Below, piece by piece: positions 53,870 through 62,532 of a DNA stretch of 64,000 nucleotides. Where the stretch lies: NCBI GenBank assembly GCA_030147925.1, contig JASBUK010000095.1, positions 1-64,000 of the forward strand. The letters are read 5' to 3'. Every line of letters begins with the position of its first letter. Within the stretch, counting starts at the first letter, position 1. The stretch comes from Trueperaceae bacterium. Lineage in GTDB: Bacteria; Deinococcota; Deinococci; Deinococcales; Trueperaceae. Made by a program: the position numbers and the translations under genes. The notes beneath the pieces were generated by a model that was given only the letters and a program-made list of their open reading frames with translations, was not told the DNA's origin and ran no database searches.

Positions 53870-54619
53870 ATGCTGACACCCGTGCGCATCCTTTCGGACA
53901 ATGGTCCGATGCGCGTTGAACTGGCGCGCTGGCAAAACCAACTGGTAGTGGTCAAACGACTCCGGTCAGGTTCGCCACTGTTAGAGCAGCGCCTTGAGCG
54001 CGAAGCCGCCGTGGTTAAAAAGCTCAAACACGAGAACATCATTCCCTTATTGGCAACCGAGGGAGAAAGCCTTATTTATGCTTATTGCGCCGGAGTATCT
54101 TTAGCAGATGCACTCTCAGGAGGTGCGCTTAGGCTCGAGCGGGCCGTCAGGATTGTCAGCGATGTATTAAGGGCACTGGATTATGCTCACAACTTAGGGG
54201 TAATTCATTTCGATGTCAAACCGGCTAATATCATCATCAAAGGAGAGCAAGCCCTGCTGACCGATTTTGGTTTTGCCAAAGATTTAGGGCTCACCGCCAT
54301 CACCACACCCGGCATGTTTTTGGGCACACCGAATTATATGGCCCCAGAACAGTTTCAGGGTAAACGCGATGATCCGCGCAGCGACCTCTACTCGGCTGCC
54401 GCCGTACTTTATCACATGCTGACAGGCGCACCACCTTATGGCAACCAGGTCTTGCGTTTTTTAGCCGGTGATACGCGTCTAAAGCTCGATCCCCTGCCTG
54501 CTAGCGCCACTCCGCTTGTCGGGGTGATAAGCACCGCCCTATCACGCTCACCAGAGGCGCGTTTCGATTCTGCCGCCGACATGCTCTCGGCGCTTAAGCA
54601 CGCTTATGATCTCGCATGA
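53870..54619 (+). CDS. Minimal Hanks-type Ser/Thr protein kinase
   Basis: 249 residues: a bare kinase domain without membrane helix or PASTA repeats. Lys29 in VVVKR, Glu in the next helix, the catalytic loop HFDVKPAN (113-120, with HFD in place of HRD), DFG at 132-134, and GTPNYMAPEQ for substrate binding are all present. The glycine-rich loop is poorly formed (SDNGPMRVE), so activity should be tested. It sits between comEC and holA, overlapping the latter by 4 bases (ATGA). TAAATT stands 7 bases before the ATG. Confidence 0.9.
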   Translation: MLTPVRILSDNGPMRVELARWQNQLVVVKRLRSGSPLLEQRLEREAAVVKKLKHENIIPLLATEGESLIYAYCAGVSLADALSGGALRLERAVRIVSDVLRALDYAHNLGVIHFDVKPANIIIKGEQALLTDFGFAKDLGLTAITTPGMFLGTPNYMAPEQFQGKRDDPRSDLYSAAAVLYHMLTGAPPYGNQVLRFLAGDTRLKLDPLPASATPLVGVISTALSRSPEARFDSAADMLSALKHAYDLA

Positions 54620-55557
54620 TCTTAGCCTTTAGCGGCGATCCGTTTTTAGCCACCCGGGCGGCTCGCCGGGCTTTACAAAGCCGGGGCTTTCGCAACGGCG
54701 AATTCACCGAACTAGCTGAAGGCTTAAATGCCGAACAAGTCGCCCAGTTAGCCACCCAGACCGGTTTGTTCGGCCAGGTAGCCCTGCTGCTGGATTTTGA
54801 TGCTGCTTTTAAGGGTCAGGCAGGTGTAAAACCCCGCAACGATACCATCAAGACCCTAGAATCCGTTCCCCCGGAAAGTCTGATAGTCATCATCGACCTG
54901 TCAGCCACCGCGTCAAGACAAAAAACCTATAAGCAGCTAGGGGAACACAACCACCTGCCCACCCCACGTTTCAATGCCCTGAGTAACTGGATACGCCAAG
55001 AGTTGACCGACGCAGGTCTGCGCTTTGAAAAAGACGTGCCGGAAACACTCGCCGACTTATTTGGTGAAGACTTACCCGGCATTGCCGCTGAAATTCAAAA
55101 GCTGGCTGTATTAGACGAAATGCTCTCCAACGAACGCGTGAGGATTATTGCCAACCGACCAGCCGCCCGTGACGCCTTTAATCTGATTGAAGCTACCGCC
55201 AAAGCTAACGCCAAAGAAGCGCTGCTGATCTGCCAAAGCCTGCTAGCCCAGGGCGAAGCTCCGGCTCGTATCCTGGGTGCGCTTAGCTGGCAGTACAACT
55301 TAGTGGCTCGCTGCGTAGGGCTTAAAGAGGGGCGGGCCAAAGTAGATGCCGGTTTGATAGCGCAAACCCTTAAGATCAAACCGTTTGTGGCCCAAAAAGC
55401 CCTTGGCTTGGCCAAAGACCTTGACGAAAAAGGCTTAAAACTTGTGCTAAACGCCATTCTCGAAGCTGATGTAGCCATGAAAACGGGTAAGGACGAAGTC
55501 TGGGCGCTGGAGTCACTGGCGCTTAAACTGGCCTCGCTTTTTCAAAAAACCCCCTAA
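54616..55557 (+). CDS. holA: DNA polymerase III delta subunit
   Basis: Clamp-loader subunit that opens the beta clamp, 313 residues. The AAA+-like fold lacks Walker motifs, as usual for delta: MILAFSGDPFLATRAARRAL at the start, FDAAFKGQAG region, then the C-terminal helical collar (AFNLIEATAKANAKEALLICQSLLAQGEAPARILGALSWQ). The overlap with the kinase gene implies coupling. comEC-holA adjacency is common; the kinase between them is not. It converges on the VOC gene with a 4-base overlap. Confidence 0.9.
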   Translation: MILAFSGDPFLATRAARRALQSRGFRNGEFTELAEGLNAEQVAQLATQTGLFGQVALLLDFDAAFKGQAGVKPRNDTIKTLESVPPESLIVIIDLSATASRQKTYKQLGEHNHLPTPRFNALSNWIRQELTDAGLRFEKDVPETLADLFGEDLPGIAAEIQKLAVLDEMLSNERVRIIANRPAARDAFNLIEATAKANAKEALLICQSLLAQGEAPARILGALSWQYNLVARCVGLKEGRAKVDAGLIAQTLKIKPFVAQKALGLAKDLDEKGLKLVLNAILEADVAMKTGKDEVWALESLALKLASLFQKTP

Positions 55558-55973
55558 ATTATCGCCCCGTCATAACAAACCCACTCGATGGTATTGCCCT
55601 CCGGATCGTCAAGGTAGAGACTGCGCCAGTGTACCCAGGCATGCTCGGCAGTTCGCACTTGCATACCAAGCTGCTCTAAGCGGCGTATTTCGGGTTCGTA
55701 TTCGGCTGAGTCAATGGCAAAGGCAATATGATCAACGGTGGTTTTTTCCGGGTTTAAGCCTTTGTAGTTGGGGTCCTTTGAACGATCAAACAAGGCCAAA
55801 ATTTGGGTGTGTCCGGCGTATCCTTCGGCAATCTCAAAAAATACGCTGTCGGGAAATCGCTTTAACAGCTCCAGTCCAACTACTTCCTGATAAAACTCCT
55901 GCATTACCGATAAGTTGTTTACACGCAAGGCAATTTCGCCCAGGGTCTTAATGGCTCGTTTCTGTTTAGTCAT
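55554..55973 (-). CDS. VOC-family (glyoxalase-like) protein
   Basis: 139 residues; one vicinal-oxygen-chelate domain of two beta-alpha-beta-beta-beta units: EIALRVNNLSVMQEFYQEVVG, VDHIAFAIDSAEYEPEIRRLEQLG, and the last strand LYLDDPEGNTIEWVCY with the metal-type Glu. The reaction is unknown; dioxygenase, glyoxalase and resistance proteins share this fold. GGAGGG lies 5 bases before the ATG at 55973. The leader contains the palindrome at 55996-56014. Confidence 0.85.
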   Translation of the reverse strand: MTKQKRAIKTLGEIALRVNNLSVMQEFYQEVVGLELLKRFPDSVFFEIAEGYAGHTQILALFDRSKDPNYKGLNPEKTTVDHIAFAIDSAEYEPEIRRLEQLGMQVRTAEHAWVHWRSLYLDDPEGNTIEWVCYDGAII

Positions 55974-55995
55974 AAATCCCTCCAATTGTGATAGC

Positions 55996-56018
55996 AAGGG
56001 GTTGCCAACCCCTTTTTG
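55996..56018. terminator. Palindrome AAGGGGTTG/CAACCCCTT with T tract
   Basis: AAGGGGTTG (55996-56004) pairs with CAACCCCTT (56006-56014), followed by TTTG on the plus strand. It nearly repeats the operon terminator at 3588-3611. It could end the holA transcript or sit as a hairpin in the VOC gene leader. Confidence 0.5.
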
Positions 56019-56091
56019 TCGTGGGGTTTGTAGGACACTCAAACGGAATCAGTCTCAATCAAATCATAGAGCCTGGGATTTGGTGGTGTAC

Positions 56092-56142
56092 CACAAGTAG
56101 TGGGTAGTTTGTGGGGAGTGGAAAGTTTTTTCCACTCCCCAC
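56092..56142. repeat. Bipartite repeat fragment with 14-bp inverted arms
   Basis: AGTAGTGGGTAGTTTG is followed by GTGGGGAGTGGAAA (56111-56124), then a perfect inverted copy TTTCCACTCCCCAC (56129-56142). It uses the same words as the dispersed bipartite family. The hairpin stands before the toxin-antitoxin pair and may act as a terminator or insulator. Confidence 0.6.
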
Positions 56143-56191
56143 ACAATTTTGGACAACCGTGGGGATTTGGAGTTTACAAAATCTAAGTAAT

Positions 56192-56220
56192 ATTCCACCA
56201 TAATGCTATAATTCCACCAT
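56192..56220 (+). promoter_or_regulatory. VapBC promoter with direct-repeat operator
   Basis: TATAAT (56207-56212) lies exactly 6 bases before the vapB ATG, so the mRNA should be leaderless. The 10-mer ATTCCACCAT occurs twice, at 56192-56201 and 56211-56220, flanking the -10 box 19 bases apart. This would be a fitting operator for antitoxin autorepression. Confidence 0.65.
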
Positions 56221-56488
56221 GCCCCTAAATATCAAAAACCCAGAGGTTGAAAAGCTGATCAACGAAGTGGTTGCGATAACCGGTGAAAGCAAAACAGAAG
56301 CGGTTAAAAAGGCCTTACTGGATCGCAAAGCCAAATTAAGCCTACGAGTCACTGAACCCAGAGAAGAACGCCTCTTAAGATTCCTAAAAGAAGAAGTCTG
56401 GCCACAAGTGCCAGAGCATTTATTGGGCAAGGGTATCTCTCAGGATGAGCAAGACGAGATTTTAGGATTTGGGCCTGAGGGGATATGA
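56219..56488 (+). CDS. vapB: VapB-type antitoxin
   Basis: 89 residues. The N-terminal DNA-binding part (IKNPEVEKLINEVVAITGESKTEAVKKALLDR) matches the Rv0623/PSK-type antitoxin fold, which combines a ribbon-helix-helix with the toxin-binding tail. The C-terminal half is acidic and would wrap the PIN toxin. Its stop overlaps the vapC start by 4 bases, so translation is coupled. Base use is more A/T-rich than the neighbours, in line with horizontal arrival. Confidence 0.88.
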   Translation: MPLNIKNPEVEKLINEVVAITGESKTEAVKKALLDRKAKLSLRVTEPREERLLRFLKEEVWPQVPEHLLGKGISQDEQDEILGFGPEGI

Positions 56489-56874
56489 TTCTAGACACCT
56501 CTGCAGTTCTGGCGATTCTATTTAAAGAAGCAGAAGCGAAACCTTTAGCAAGAATAGTGGCTGAGTCAAGTTCGGTAGCTATTGCTGGGCCAACCTTGGT
56601 AGAAACAGGCATTGTACTTGGTTCTCAACTAGACTTTAGAATTACCTTGTTACATCGTTTTTTGCAGGAAGCCCAGGTAAGCATTGTGCCGTTTGGCGAA
56701 CCGCATTGGCAGATGGCCGTCTCCGCTTATGAGCGCTATGGCAAAGGTCGGCACCCGGCTGGTCTCAATTTTGGAGATTGTTTTTCCTATGCTGCGGCCA
56801 AGCTCTTCAAGCAGGCTTTGCTCTGTAAAGGACATGATTTTAGTCAAACGGATTTAGTGTTGGTGGAGTATTAG
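56485..56874 (+). CDS. vapC: VapC-type PIN-domain ribonuclease toxin
   Basis: 129 residues. PIN-domain nuclease that cleaves RNA, in known cases tRNA or rRNA. The acidic metal site is complete: D4 (ILDTSA), E40 (TLVETG), D98 (LNFGDCFSYA) and a last Asp in DFSQTD. Overlaps vapB. Forms a type II toxin-antitoxin pair with its promoter and operator just upstream. Confidence 0.92.
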   Translation: MILDTSAVLAILFKEAEAKPLARIVAESSSVAIAGPTLVETGIVLGSQLDFRITLLHRFLQEAQVSIVPFGEPHWQMAVSAYERYGKGRHPAGLNFGDCFSYAAAKLFKQALLCKGHDFSQTDLVLVEY

Positions 56875-56948
56875 GGGTTTACTGGTGTCCGGTCTGCAGC
56901 CAATTGGTTACAGAAAACTACAACACCGCAAAGCTAAAGTCATGAGTT

Positions 56949-57884
56949 ATGCTCCTTAGCGTGAGTACCGCGCTTATAGACCGTTTTTTTAACCGCGACG
57001 AGCGGGCACTGGCCAGGGCCATCAGTTTAGTTGAAAGCGGGCTTAGGCAAGGCCAGCAGTTATTACAGACAATGCGTCCTCACGGGGGCAAAGCAGTAAT
57101 CATCGGCATCACCGGCTCGCCAGGAAGCGGCAAAAGCACGCTGACAGACAGGCTTATTGCCGTGGCCAGAGAGCGGGACAAGAGGGTAGCCGTTATTGCA
57201 GTCGATCCGACCAGTCCTTATAGTGGCGGAGCGATTTTGGGCGACCGCATACGCATGATGCGCTGGCACCAGGATGAGAATGTCTACATCCGTTCGATGG
57301 CGACCCGGGGACACTTAGGTGGTTTGGCTGCGGCTACCTTGCAGGTAGTGGCGTTGCTTGACGCCTATGGTTTTGATCTGATCTTTATTGAAACGGTGGG
57401 TGTCGGCCAATCGGAAGTGGATATCGTAGAAGTGGCCGACAGCACCGTGCTGGTGCTAACTCCGGGGCAGGGTGACGGCGTGCAGGCTTTTAAGGCCGGT
57501 ATCATGGAAATTGCCGATATTTTTGCCATCAACAAGTTTGACTTACCAGGTGGGCCCAGGCTCAAACGAGAGATTCAGGCGGTGCTCGAGCTAAATCAGT
57601 GGACCCCCGGCAGTTGGCAGCCGCCTATTAGCGAAACAATCGCCTCACAAGGGCAGGGCATTAGTGAACTCTACGAGCATATAGAAGCACATTATCGTCA
57701 CCTGCAAAGCTCCGGTAAGCTTAGGCAAGTAAAACAGCAAAGGGCGCGTTTTGAAATTGCTGCGCTCATCACTGAAGAAGTCCGGCGCAAGGTTCACGCT
57801 CGCGAGCAAGGCTTTATCGAGGCCGTGCTTCACGGTCAGATGAGCTTAGAAGAGGCGGTTAAGGAGCTACTTAGGGAAAGCTAG
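56949..57884 (+). CDS. meaB: MeaB/ArgK-type G3E GTPase
   Basis: GTPase chaperone that protects and reloads adenosylcobalamin-dependent mutases such as methylmalonyl-CoA mutase. The 311-residue protein has P-loop GSPGSGKST at 56-64, VIAVDPTSPYSGGAILGDRIRM, IRSMATRGHLGG, FIETVGVGQSEVDI and NKFD for guanine recognition. No mutase gene is visible in the window, so the partner lies elsewhere. The start is uncertain: no Shine-Dalgarno, ATG at 56949. Confidence 0.93.
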   Translation: MLLSVSTALIDRFFNRDERALARAISLVESGLRQGQQLLQTMRPHGGKAVIIGITGSPGSGKSTLTDRLIAVARERDKRVAVIAVDPTSPYSGGAILGDRIRMMRWHQDENVYIRSMATRGHLGGLAAATLQVVALLDAYGFDLIFIETVGVGQSEVDIVEVADSTVLVLTPGQGDGVQAFKAGIMEIADIFAINKFDLPGGPRLKREIQAVLELNQWTPGSWQPPISETIASQGQGISELYEHIEAHYRHLQSSGKLRQVKQQRARFEIAALITEEVRRKVHAREQGFIEAVLHGQMSLEEAVKELLRES

Positions 57885-57972
57885 TACCCATCTGTCTCGT
57901 AATGCGAATGGCTATTTCAAGCAAAGACCCGGGGCAGCTTTTTTGAACACGTTAAACAACAGGGTAAACTAG

Positions 57973-58464
<492 letters not shown>

Positions 58465-58561
58465 CTCGCAGATAGCGCCGTAGTCGATCTTACGGCAAGA
58501 AAGACAAATTCGCTCTATACTCTGCCTCGTGTATGGCGCAAGCCTGCTTGAAAGGAAAAGC

Positions 58562-59548
58562 ATGTCTTTTTTAGTTCGCGGCCTGGCGGCTGGCGGTGGC
58601 ATTCGCATAGTCGCAGCCGATACCACCAAACTTGTTGAAGAAGCTCGAGCACGCCACGAAGCCAGCCCTACGGCGGCGGCGGCTCTGGGCAGGGCGCTCA
58701 GCGGAGCACTTTTGCTCTCACACGTGCTCTTAAAGAACCCGCAGGATCGCGTTACTCTGCGTCTGCGCGGTAGTGGCCCGCTTGGCGGCGTTATCGCCGA
58801 GGCCGGTTTAGATGGTGCGGTGCGCGGTTATGTCACTAACCCTGATATTGATCTGCCCCCTAAAGATGACGGCAAACTCGATGTGGGTGGGGCTCTGGGT
58901 CGCAATGGTGACATTCAGGTTATCCGCTCTCACGCACCTTATGGCGAGCCCTATAGCAGCAGCGTCGATCTCGCCTCTGGTGAAATCGCCGAGGATATTG
59001 CCATGTTTTTGGCGCAATCCGAACAGATCAACTCGGCAGTGCTCTTAGGGGTCTATCTAGAGGCTGGCAAAGTCGTTCAATCCGGCGGGATTATCTTACA
59101 GGCCTTACCCGGCGCTGACGATGCCGCCCTGACCCTGCTAGAAGCCAATATTCGCGCCTTTGGTCAGCTTACTGATGCTATGCGCCAAGGTTCGCTGCTT
59201 GAAATTCTTGAGCAACTGTGCTGGGGGCTCGAGCTCAAATTATTAACCAAAGACGCCCTGCCGCTAAAATTTGATTGCCGTTGCAGTGATGAAAAAGCGC
59301 TTGACGCCCTGGCCTATTTCAGCCCGGCGGAACGCGAGCAGATGATCAGCGAAGACGGTGGCGCCGAGGCCGTCTGTCACTGGTGTGGTGAGAAACGCTG
59401 GATGGCCCCGGAGGCCATTCGCAGCATCTCCAGCGATGAAACCCGTTGCCCCGACTGTGGCACCCTCTGGCACCGCGAGGGCCAAGCGACCATGATTCGC
59501 GAGCAGGAAACCTGCTCCTGTGGCCGCCCGGTAATGCTCCCGGTTTAG
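58562..59548 (+). CDS. hslO: Redox-regulated chaperone Hsp33 with an extra C-terminal cysteine module
   Basis: Holdase chaperone switched on by oxidation. The 328-residue protein starts MSFLVRGLAAGGGIRIVAAD with GAAAG-type AGGAAAAG upstream. The classical zinc site CRC (239-241) and CHWC (272-275) is present. Beyond it about 50 residues add a second pair, CPDC (296-299) and CSC (318-320), ending CGRPVMLPV; most Hsp33 proteins stop near 290. This may be a second metal or disulfide switch. The open frame upstream to 58529 is not supported. Confidence 0.95.
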   Translation: MSFLVRGLAAGGGIRIVAADTTKLVEEARARHEASPTAAAALGRALSGALLLSHVLLKNPQDRVTLRLRGSGPLGGVIAEAGLDGAVRGYVTNPDIDLPPKDDGKLDVGGALGRNGDIQVIRSHAPYGEPYSSSVDLASGEIAEDIAMFLAQSEQINSAVLLGVYLEAGKVVQSGGIILQALPGADDAALTLLEANIRAFGQLTDAMRQGSLLEILEQLCWGLELKLLTKDALPLKFDCRCSDEKALDALAYFSPAEREQMISEDGGAEAVCHWCGEKRWMAPEAIRSISSDETRCPDCGTLWHREGQATMIREQETCSCGRPVMLPV

Positions 59549-59586
59549 CTAAACAAAAACAGCTTTACTGCTTTTGGCGTAAGCCT

Positions 59587-59614
59587 GCACCGCCGTTTTA
59601 ATAAGCGGCGGTGC
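59587..59614. terminator. Perfect 9-bp hairpin between hslO and the EamA gene
   Basis: GCACCGCCG (59587-59595) pairs with CGGCGGTGC (59606-59614), followed by TATTGTTTGT. It may end the hslO transcript, although the following T run is broken; TATTGT right after it is also the likely -10 box of the next gene. Confidence 0.55.
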
Positions 59615-59627
59615 TATTGTTTGTCCT

Positions 59628-60506
59628 GTGAGCCTCAGCGTCTTTTTTGCCATGTTTATCCTGGCCATCTTGTGGGGCTCGGCCTTTCCGGGTATAAAAA
59701 TCGGTCTGGAGGGTTTATCGGCAGGACATCTCACGCTGGCGCGTTTTCTGGTGGCTTCGCTGAGTTTTATCCCCTATTTGCTAATTAACAAAAGAAGACT
59801 ATGGCCTAAGCGGCAAGACATTCCCTTCTTTTTGCTGCTCGGCCTACTGGGCATCAGCATCTATCACACGGCTCTGAATTTTGGCGAGCTCTATGTCACG
59901 GCAGGGGCGGCCAGTTTAATTATCGCCACCGCCCCGGCCCTAACCGCTATCGTCGCCTATTTTTTGATTGGTGACCGTCTGCCGCTGCTGGGTTGGCTGG
60001 GGATTATTGTTTCTTTTGCCGGAGTGATCTTAATTGTGCTCGGCGAAGATGCTAATCTGGGTTTTAACCCTTATGCACTGCTCATTTTGCTATCTGCTCT
60101 GGTGACAGCCTTTTTCGCCGTGCTGCAAACTCGTCTGTTTGGACGTTACCAGGCCGTCGAAGTCTCGGCTTTTGCTACCTGGGCTGGAACCCTGCCCTTG
60201 CTAATCTTCTGGCCTGGTTTTTTAACGGATATTTCCAGCGCCGGTCTTAAACCGCTTTTAGCGGCAATTTATATCGGCGTCTTTCCCGCCGCCATCGCCT
60301 ATGCACTTTTCGCTTATTCCCTGTCAAAAGCGCCGGTGACGCTGGTAACAGCTTATCTCTACAGTGTTCCCGTATTCAGCCTGATTTTTTCCTGGCTGCT
60401 TATTGGCGAAGTGCCGACCCGGCTTACCTTAGTCGGAGGCGCTATCGCCGTTTTGGGCATTATTTTAGTCAACCAGTCCAAACGTCGGCCAACCGTTAAA
60501 ATTTAG
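59628..60506 (+). CDS. EamA-family (DMT superfamily) membrane transporter
   Basis: Ten-helix metabolite transporter of 292 residues with two EamA repeats: LAILWGSAFPGIKIGLEG to ALNFGELYVTAGAASLI, and ALVTAFFAVLQTRLFGR to YALFAYSLSKAPVTLV. Exporters of amino acids or purines are typical members. GTG start at 59628 with TATTGT 7 bases upstream, suggesting a leaderless message. Only distantly similar to the other EamA gene at 18431. Confidence 0.9.
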   Translation: MSLSVFFAMFILAILWGSAFPGIKIGLEGLSAGHLTLARFLVASLSFIPYLLINKRRLWPKRQDIPFFLLLGLLGISIYHTALNFGELYVTAGAASLIIATAPALTAIVAYFLIGDRLPLLGWLGIIVSFAGVILIVLGEDANLGFNPYALLILLSALVTAFFAVLQTRLFGRYQAVEVSAFATWAGTLPLLIFWPGFLTDISSAGLKPLLAAIYIGVFPAAIAYALFAYSLSKAPVTLVTAYLYSVPVFSLIFSWLLIGEVPTRLTLVGGAIAVLGIILVNQSKRRPTVKI

Positions 60507-60507
60507 G

Positions 60508-60590
60508 CAAGATAACCCTCAACTTTCCCCACTTATCTTTCCACTCACTACTTTCTACTTCTTACCAACTCGTGTAAGGCGGCTAACAAA
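60508..60590 (-). repeat. Bipartite repeat, inverted
   Basis: On the minus strand it reads GCCTTACACGAGTTGG, then AAGTAGAAAGTAGTGAGTGG and GGGGAAAGTTGAGGG. The GCCTTAYACRAGTTG block is shared with the copy at 11685-11836. Confidence 0.65.
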
Positions 60591-60615
60591 TCTTATGCAG
60601 CTTTGTTAGCTCCGA

Positions 60616-60663
60616 TTGACAATAGAATAAAGTGGTCATATAGTTATTTTTAGCTATGTCTAA
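60616..60663 (+). promoter_or_regulatory. mntH promoter with DtxR/MntR-like palindrome
   Basis: TTGACA (60616-60621) and TATAGT (60639-60644) are 17 bases apart, close to consensus. TTAGCTATGTCTAA (60650-60663), of the form TTAG-N6-CTAA, sits at the expected start point. DtxR/MntR repressors bind TTAGG-type dyads of this shape, and the next gene is a manganese importer. The palindrome is short and could be chance. Confidence 0.6.
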
Positions 60664-60786
60664 CTTTGAATTTCTGAAATCCTTATTTATTAACAAAAAG
60701 CTTAGTTACAATACCGTGATAAATCTGCAAGACCTCGGTTTTAACCGTGTTTTTAAGCCCGTTGACAAAATCCCAGCTCCGACACT

Positions 60787-62151
60787 GTGTACAAGAACTA
60801 TCAGCAAATGAGACCTTCTCCTAAGCAAAATGATGGTGCAAATCCGGCTGATGACCAAACGCAGGCCAGCTCGAGCATGGATAAGCAGGCCCTACGTGGC
60901 GCTCAGGAAGTGCTCGAGCGCAAAAAAAGCCCTCGGCGGGGCTGGCATCATCTCACACCCTTTTTAGGCCCAGCTTTTATTGCGGCAGTAGCCTATGTTG
61001 ACCCCGGCAACTTTGCTACCAATATCGAAAGCGGCGCCACTTTTGGCTATCAACTGTTGTGGGTGGTGCTCTGGGCCAATCTCATGGCCATGTTGGTACA
61101 GGCACTCTCGGCCAAATTAGGCATTGCCACCGGCAAAAACCTACCCGAGGTCATCCGCGACCGCTATCCAAAGCCGCTGGTCTGGTTTTACTGGGTTCAG
61201 GCCGAACTGATCGCTATGGCCACCGACCTGGCCGAGTTCTTAGGAGCGGCACTGGGTTTTCAACTGCTCTTTGGTATCCCACTTTTCTGGGGCGGCATCT
61301 TAACCGGCATTGCCACCTTTGCCATCCTGGGCTTACAGCGCTATGGCTTTAGACCCTTAGAAGCCGTTATTGCCGTGTTAGTCGCCGTAATTGCCGGCGC
61401 TTATGTCATCGAGATTTTCTTGAGCAAACCCGGAGGGCTCGAGCTGGTTCGTGGACTGGCCATTCCCAGTTTTCAGGGTCCGCAAAGCGTTTACTTAGCT
61501 GCTGGCATCTTAGGTGCAACGGTTATGCCCCATGTGATTTATCTGCACTCAGCACTCACCCAAAACCGTATTGTGCCCCGCACTGCAGAGCAACGCCGCC
61601 GCCTCTATCGCTTTAATCTAATAGACGTTTTTATTGCCATGGGTATTGCCGGTTTTGTCAACATGGCCATGCTGGCTATGGCTGCAGCTACCTTTAATGC
61701 CACTGGCAACCAAGACATTGCCGATATCACTACCGCCTACCGTACACTCACACCTCTTTTAGGAGGTCTTGCCAGTGCGGCTTTTGCCATTTCCCTATTG
61801 GCTTCGGGGCTTTCTTCTTCAACAGTTGGCACCATGGCCGGGCAAGTGATTATGCAAGGCTTTGTCCGTTTTTCCATTCCATTGTGGGTGCGCCGCGGTA
61901 TCACCATGCTGCCTTCACTAGTCATTATTCTGCTAGGTCTAGACCCCACCGCCGTCCTGGTGCTTTCACAAGTGATCTTAAGCTTTGGTATTCCCTTTGC
62001 CCTGATTCCGCTGCTGCAATTTACCCGCAAGCGCGAAATCGTCGGCGAACTAGCCAATAGCAAGCTAACCAGCGTTGTCGGCGGCATTATCGCCGCCGTG
62101 ATCATTGTGCTCAATGCCTTTTTGCTGCTGCAATTATTTCAGAGTTTTTAA
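60787..62151 (+). CDS. mntH: Nramp-family divalent metal (Mn2+/Fe2+) importer
   Basis: Proton-coupled Mn2+/Fe2+ importer of 454 residues with about 11 helices. The first helix has the metal-binding [10 protein letters not shown] and the sixth helix [15 protein letters not shown] charged N-terminal tail of about 60 residues is longer than usual. Start uncertain: GTG at 60787, ATG at 60808 or ATG near 60877 are possible, none with a ribosome-binding site. High manganese content is a known trait of radiation-resistant Deinococcus, and sodA lies 10 kb upstream. A palindrome at the promoter suggests metal repression. Confidence 0.94.
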   Translation: MYKNYQQMRPSPKQNDGANPADDQTQASSSMDKQALRGAQEVLERKKSPRRGWHHLTPFLGPAFIAAVAYVDPGNFATNIESGATFGYQLLWVVLWANLMAMLVQALSAKLGIATGKNLPEVIRDRYPKPLVWFYWVQAELIAMATDLAEFLGAALGFQLLFGIPLFWGGILTGIATFAILGLQRYGFRPLEAVIAVLVAVIAGAYVIEIFLSKPGGLELVRGLAIPSFQGPQSVYLAAGILGATVMPHVIYLHSALTQNRIVPRTAEQRRRLYRFNLIDVFIAMGIAGFVNMAMLAMAAATFNATGNQDIADITTAYRTLTPLLGGLASAAFAISLLASGLSSSTVGTMAGQVIMQGFVRFSIPLWVRRGITMLPSLVIILLGLDPTAVLVLSQVILSFGIPFALIPLLQFTRKREIVGELANSKLTSVVGGIIAAVIIVLNAFLLLQLFQSF

Positions 62152-62159
62152 GATAGAAA

Positions 62160-62372
62160 GTTAGAGAGCGTTTCGGTGGTAGTGAGTGGTTGGTGGTTAG
62201 TAGTTGGTAGTAAGTGGTGGGTGGAAAAACATTTCTAGAAAGCCCCTCACCGAGTTCATTTTAGACGTTTGCAGCTAACTGACAAATTCCCGTTGCCTGA
62301 ATGCCACTTCTGGAAAACCCCTGGCTTCTACCTCCTACCAACCACTTTCCACTTACTTTTTACTTTCCACCT
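62160..62372. repeat. Compound repeat region before nosZ
   Basis: 62162-62180 matches the head of the ~130-bp element (AGAGCGTTTCGGTGGTAGT). It runs directly into GTGAGTGGTTGGTGGTTAGT words of the bipartite family; a second, pyrimidine-rich block follows at 62325-62370 (CTACCTCCTACCAACCAC, then TTTCCACTTACTTTTTAC). The stretch between them has no gene. Confidence 0.65.
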
Positions 62373-62438
62373 GTTAAATCCTAGCAGTAAAAATTGCCGG
62401 GACATTTAGCCCTGGAATCTTGTCTTTAACCTCATTAA

Positions 62439-62444
62439 TATAAT
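62439..62444 (+). promoter_or_regulatory. Possible -10 box of nosZ
   Basis: A consensus TATAAT about 90 bases before the nosZ start; no good -35 at 17 bases was found, which would suit activator control. A GACA-N16-TGTC dyad lies at 62401-62424, centred near -40. No FNR-type TTGAT-N4-ATCAA site was seen. Confidence 0.4.
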
Positions 62445-62532
62445 TCGGACGTAAATATCCAAGTATGCTTGCCCCCCGGCACTCAGGCATAACTGCGTGG
62501 CAGTAACACGCAAGAAAAGAAGGTGATAGCAA

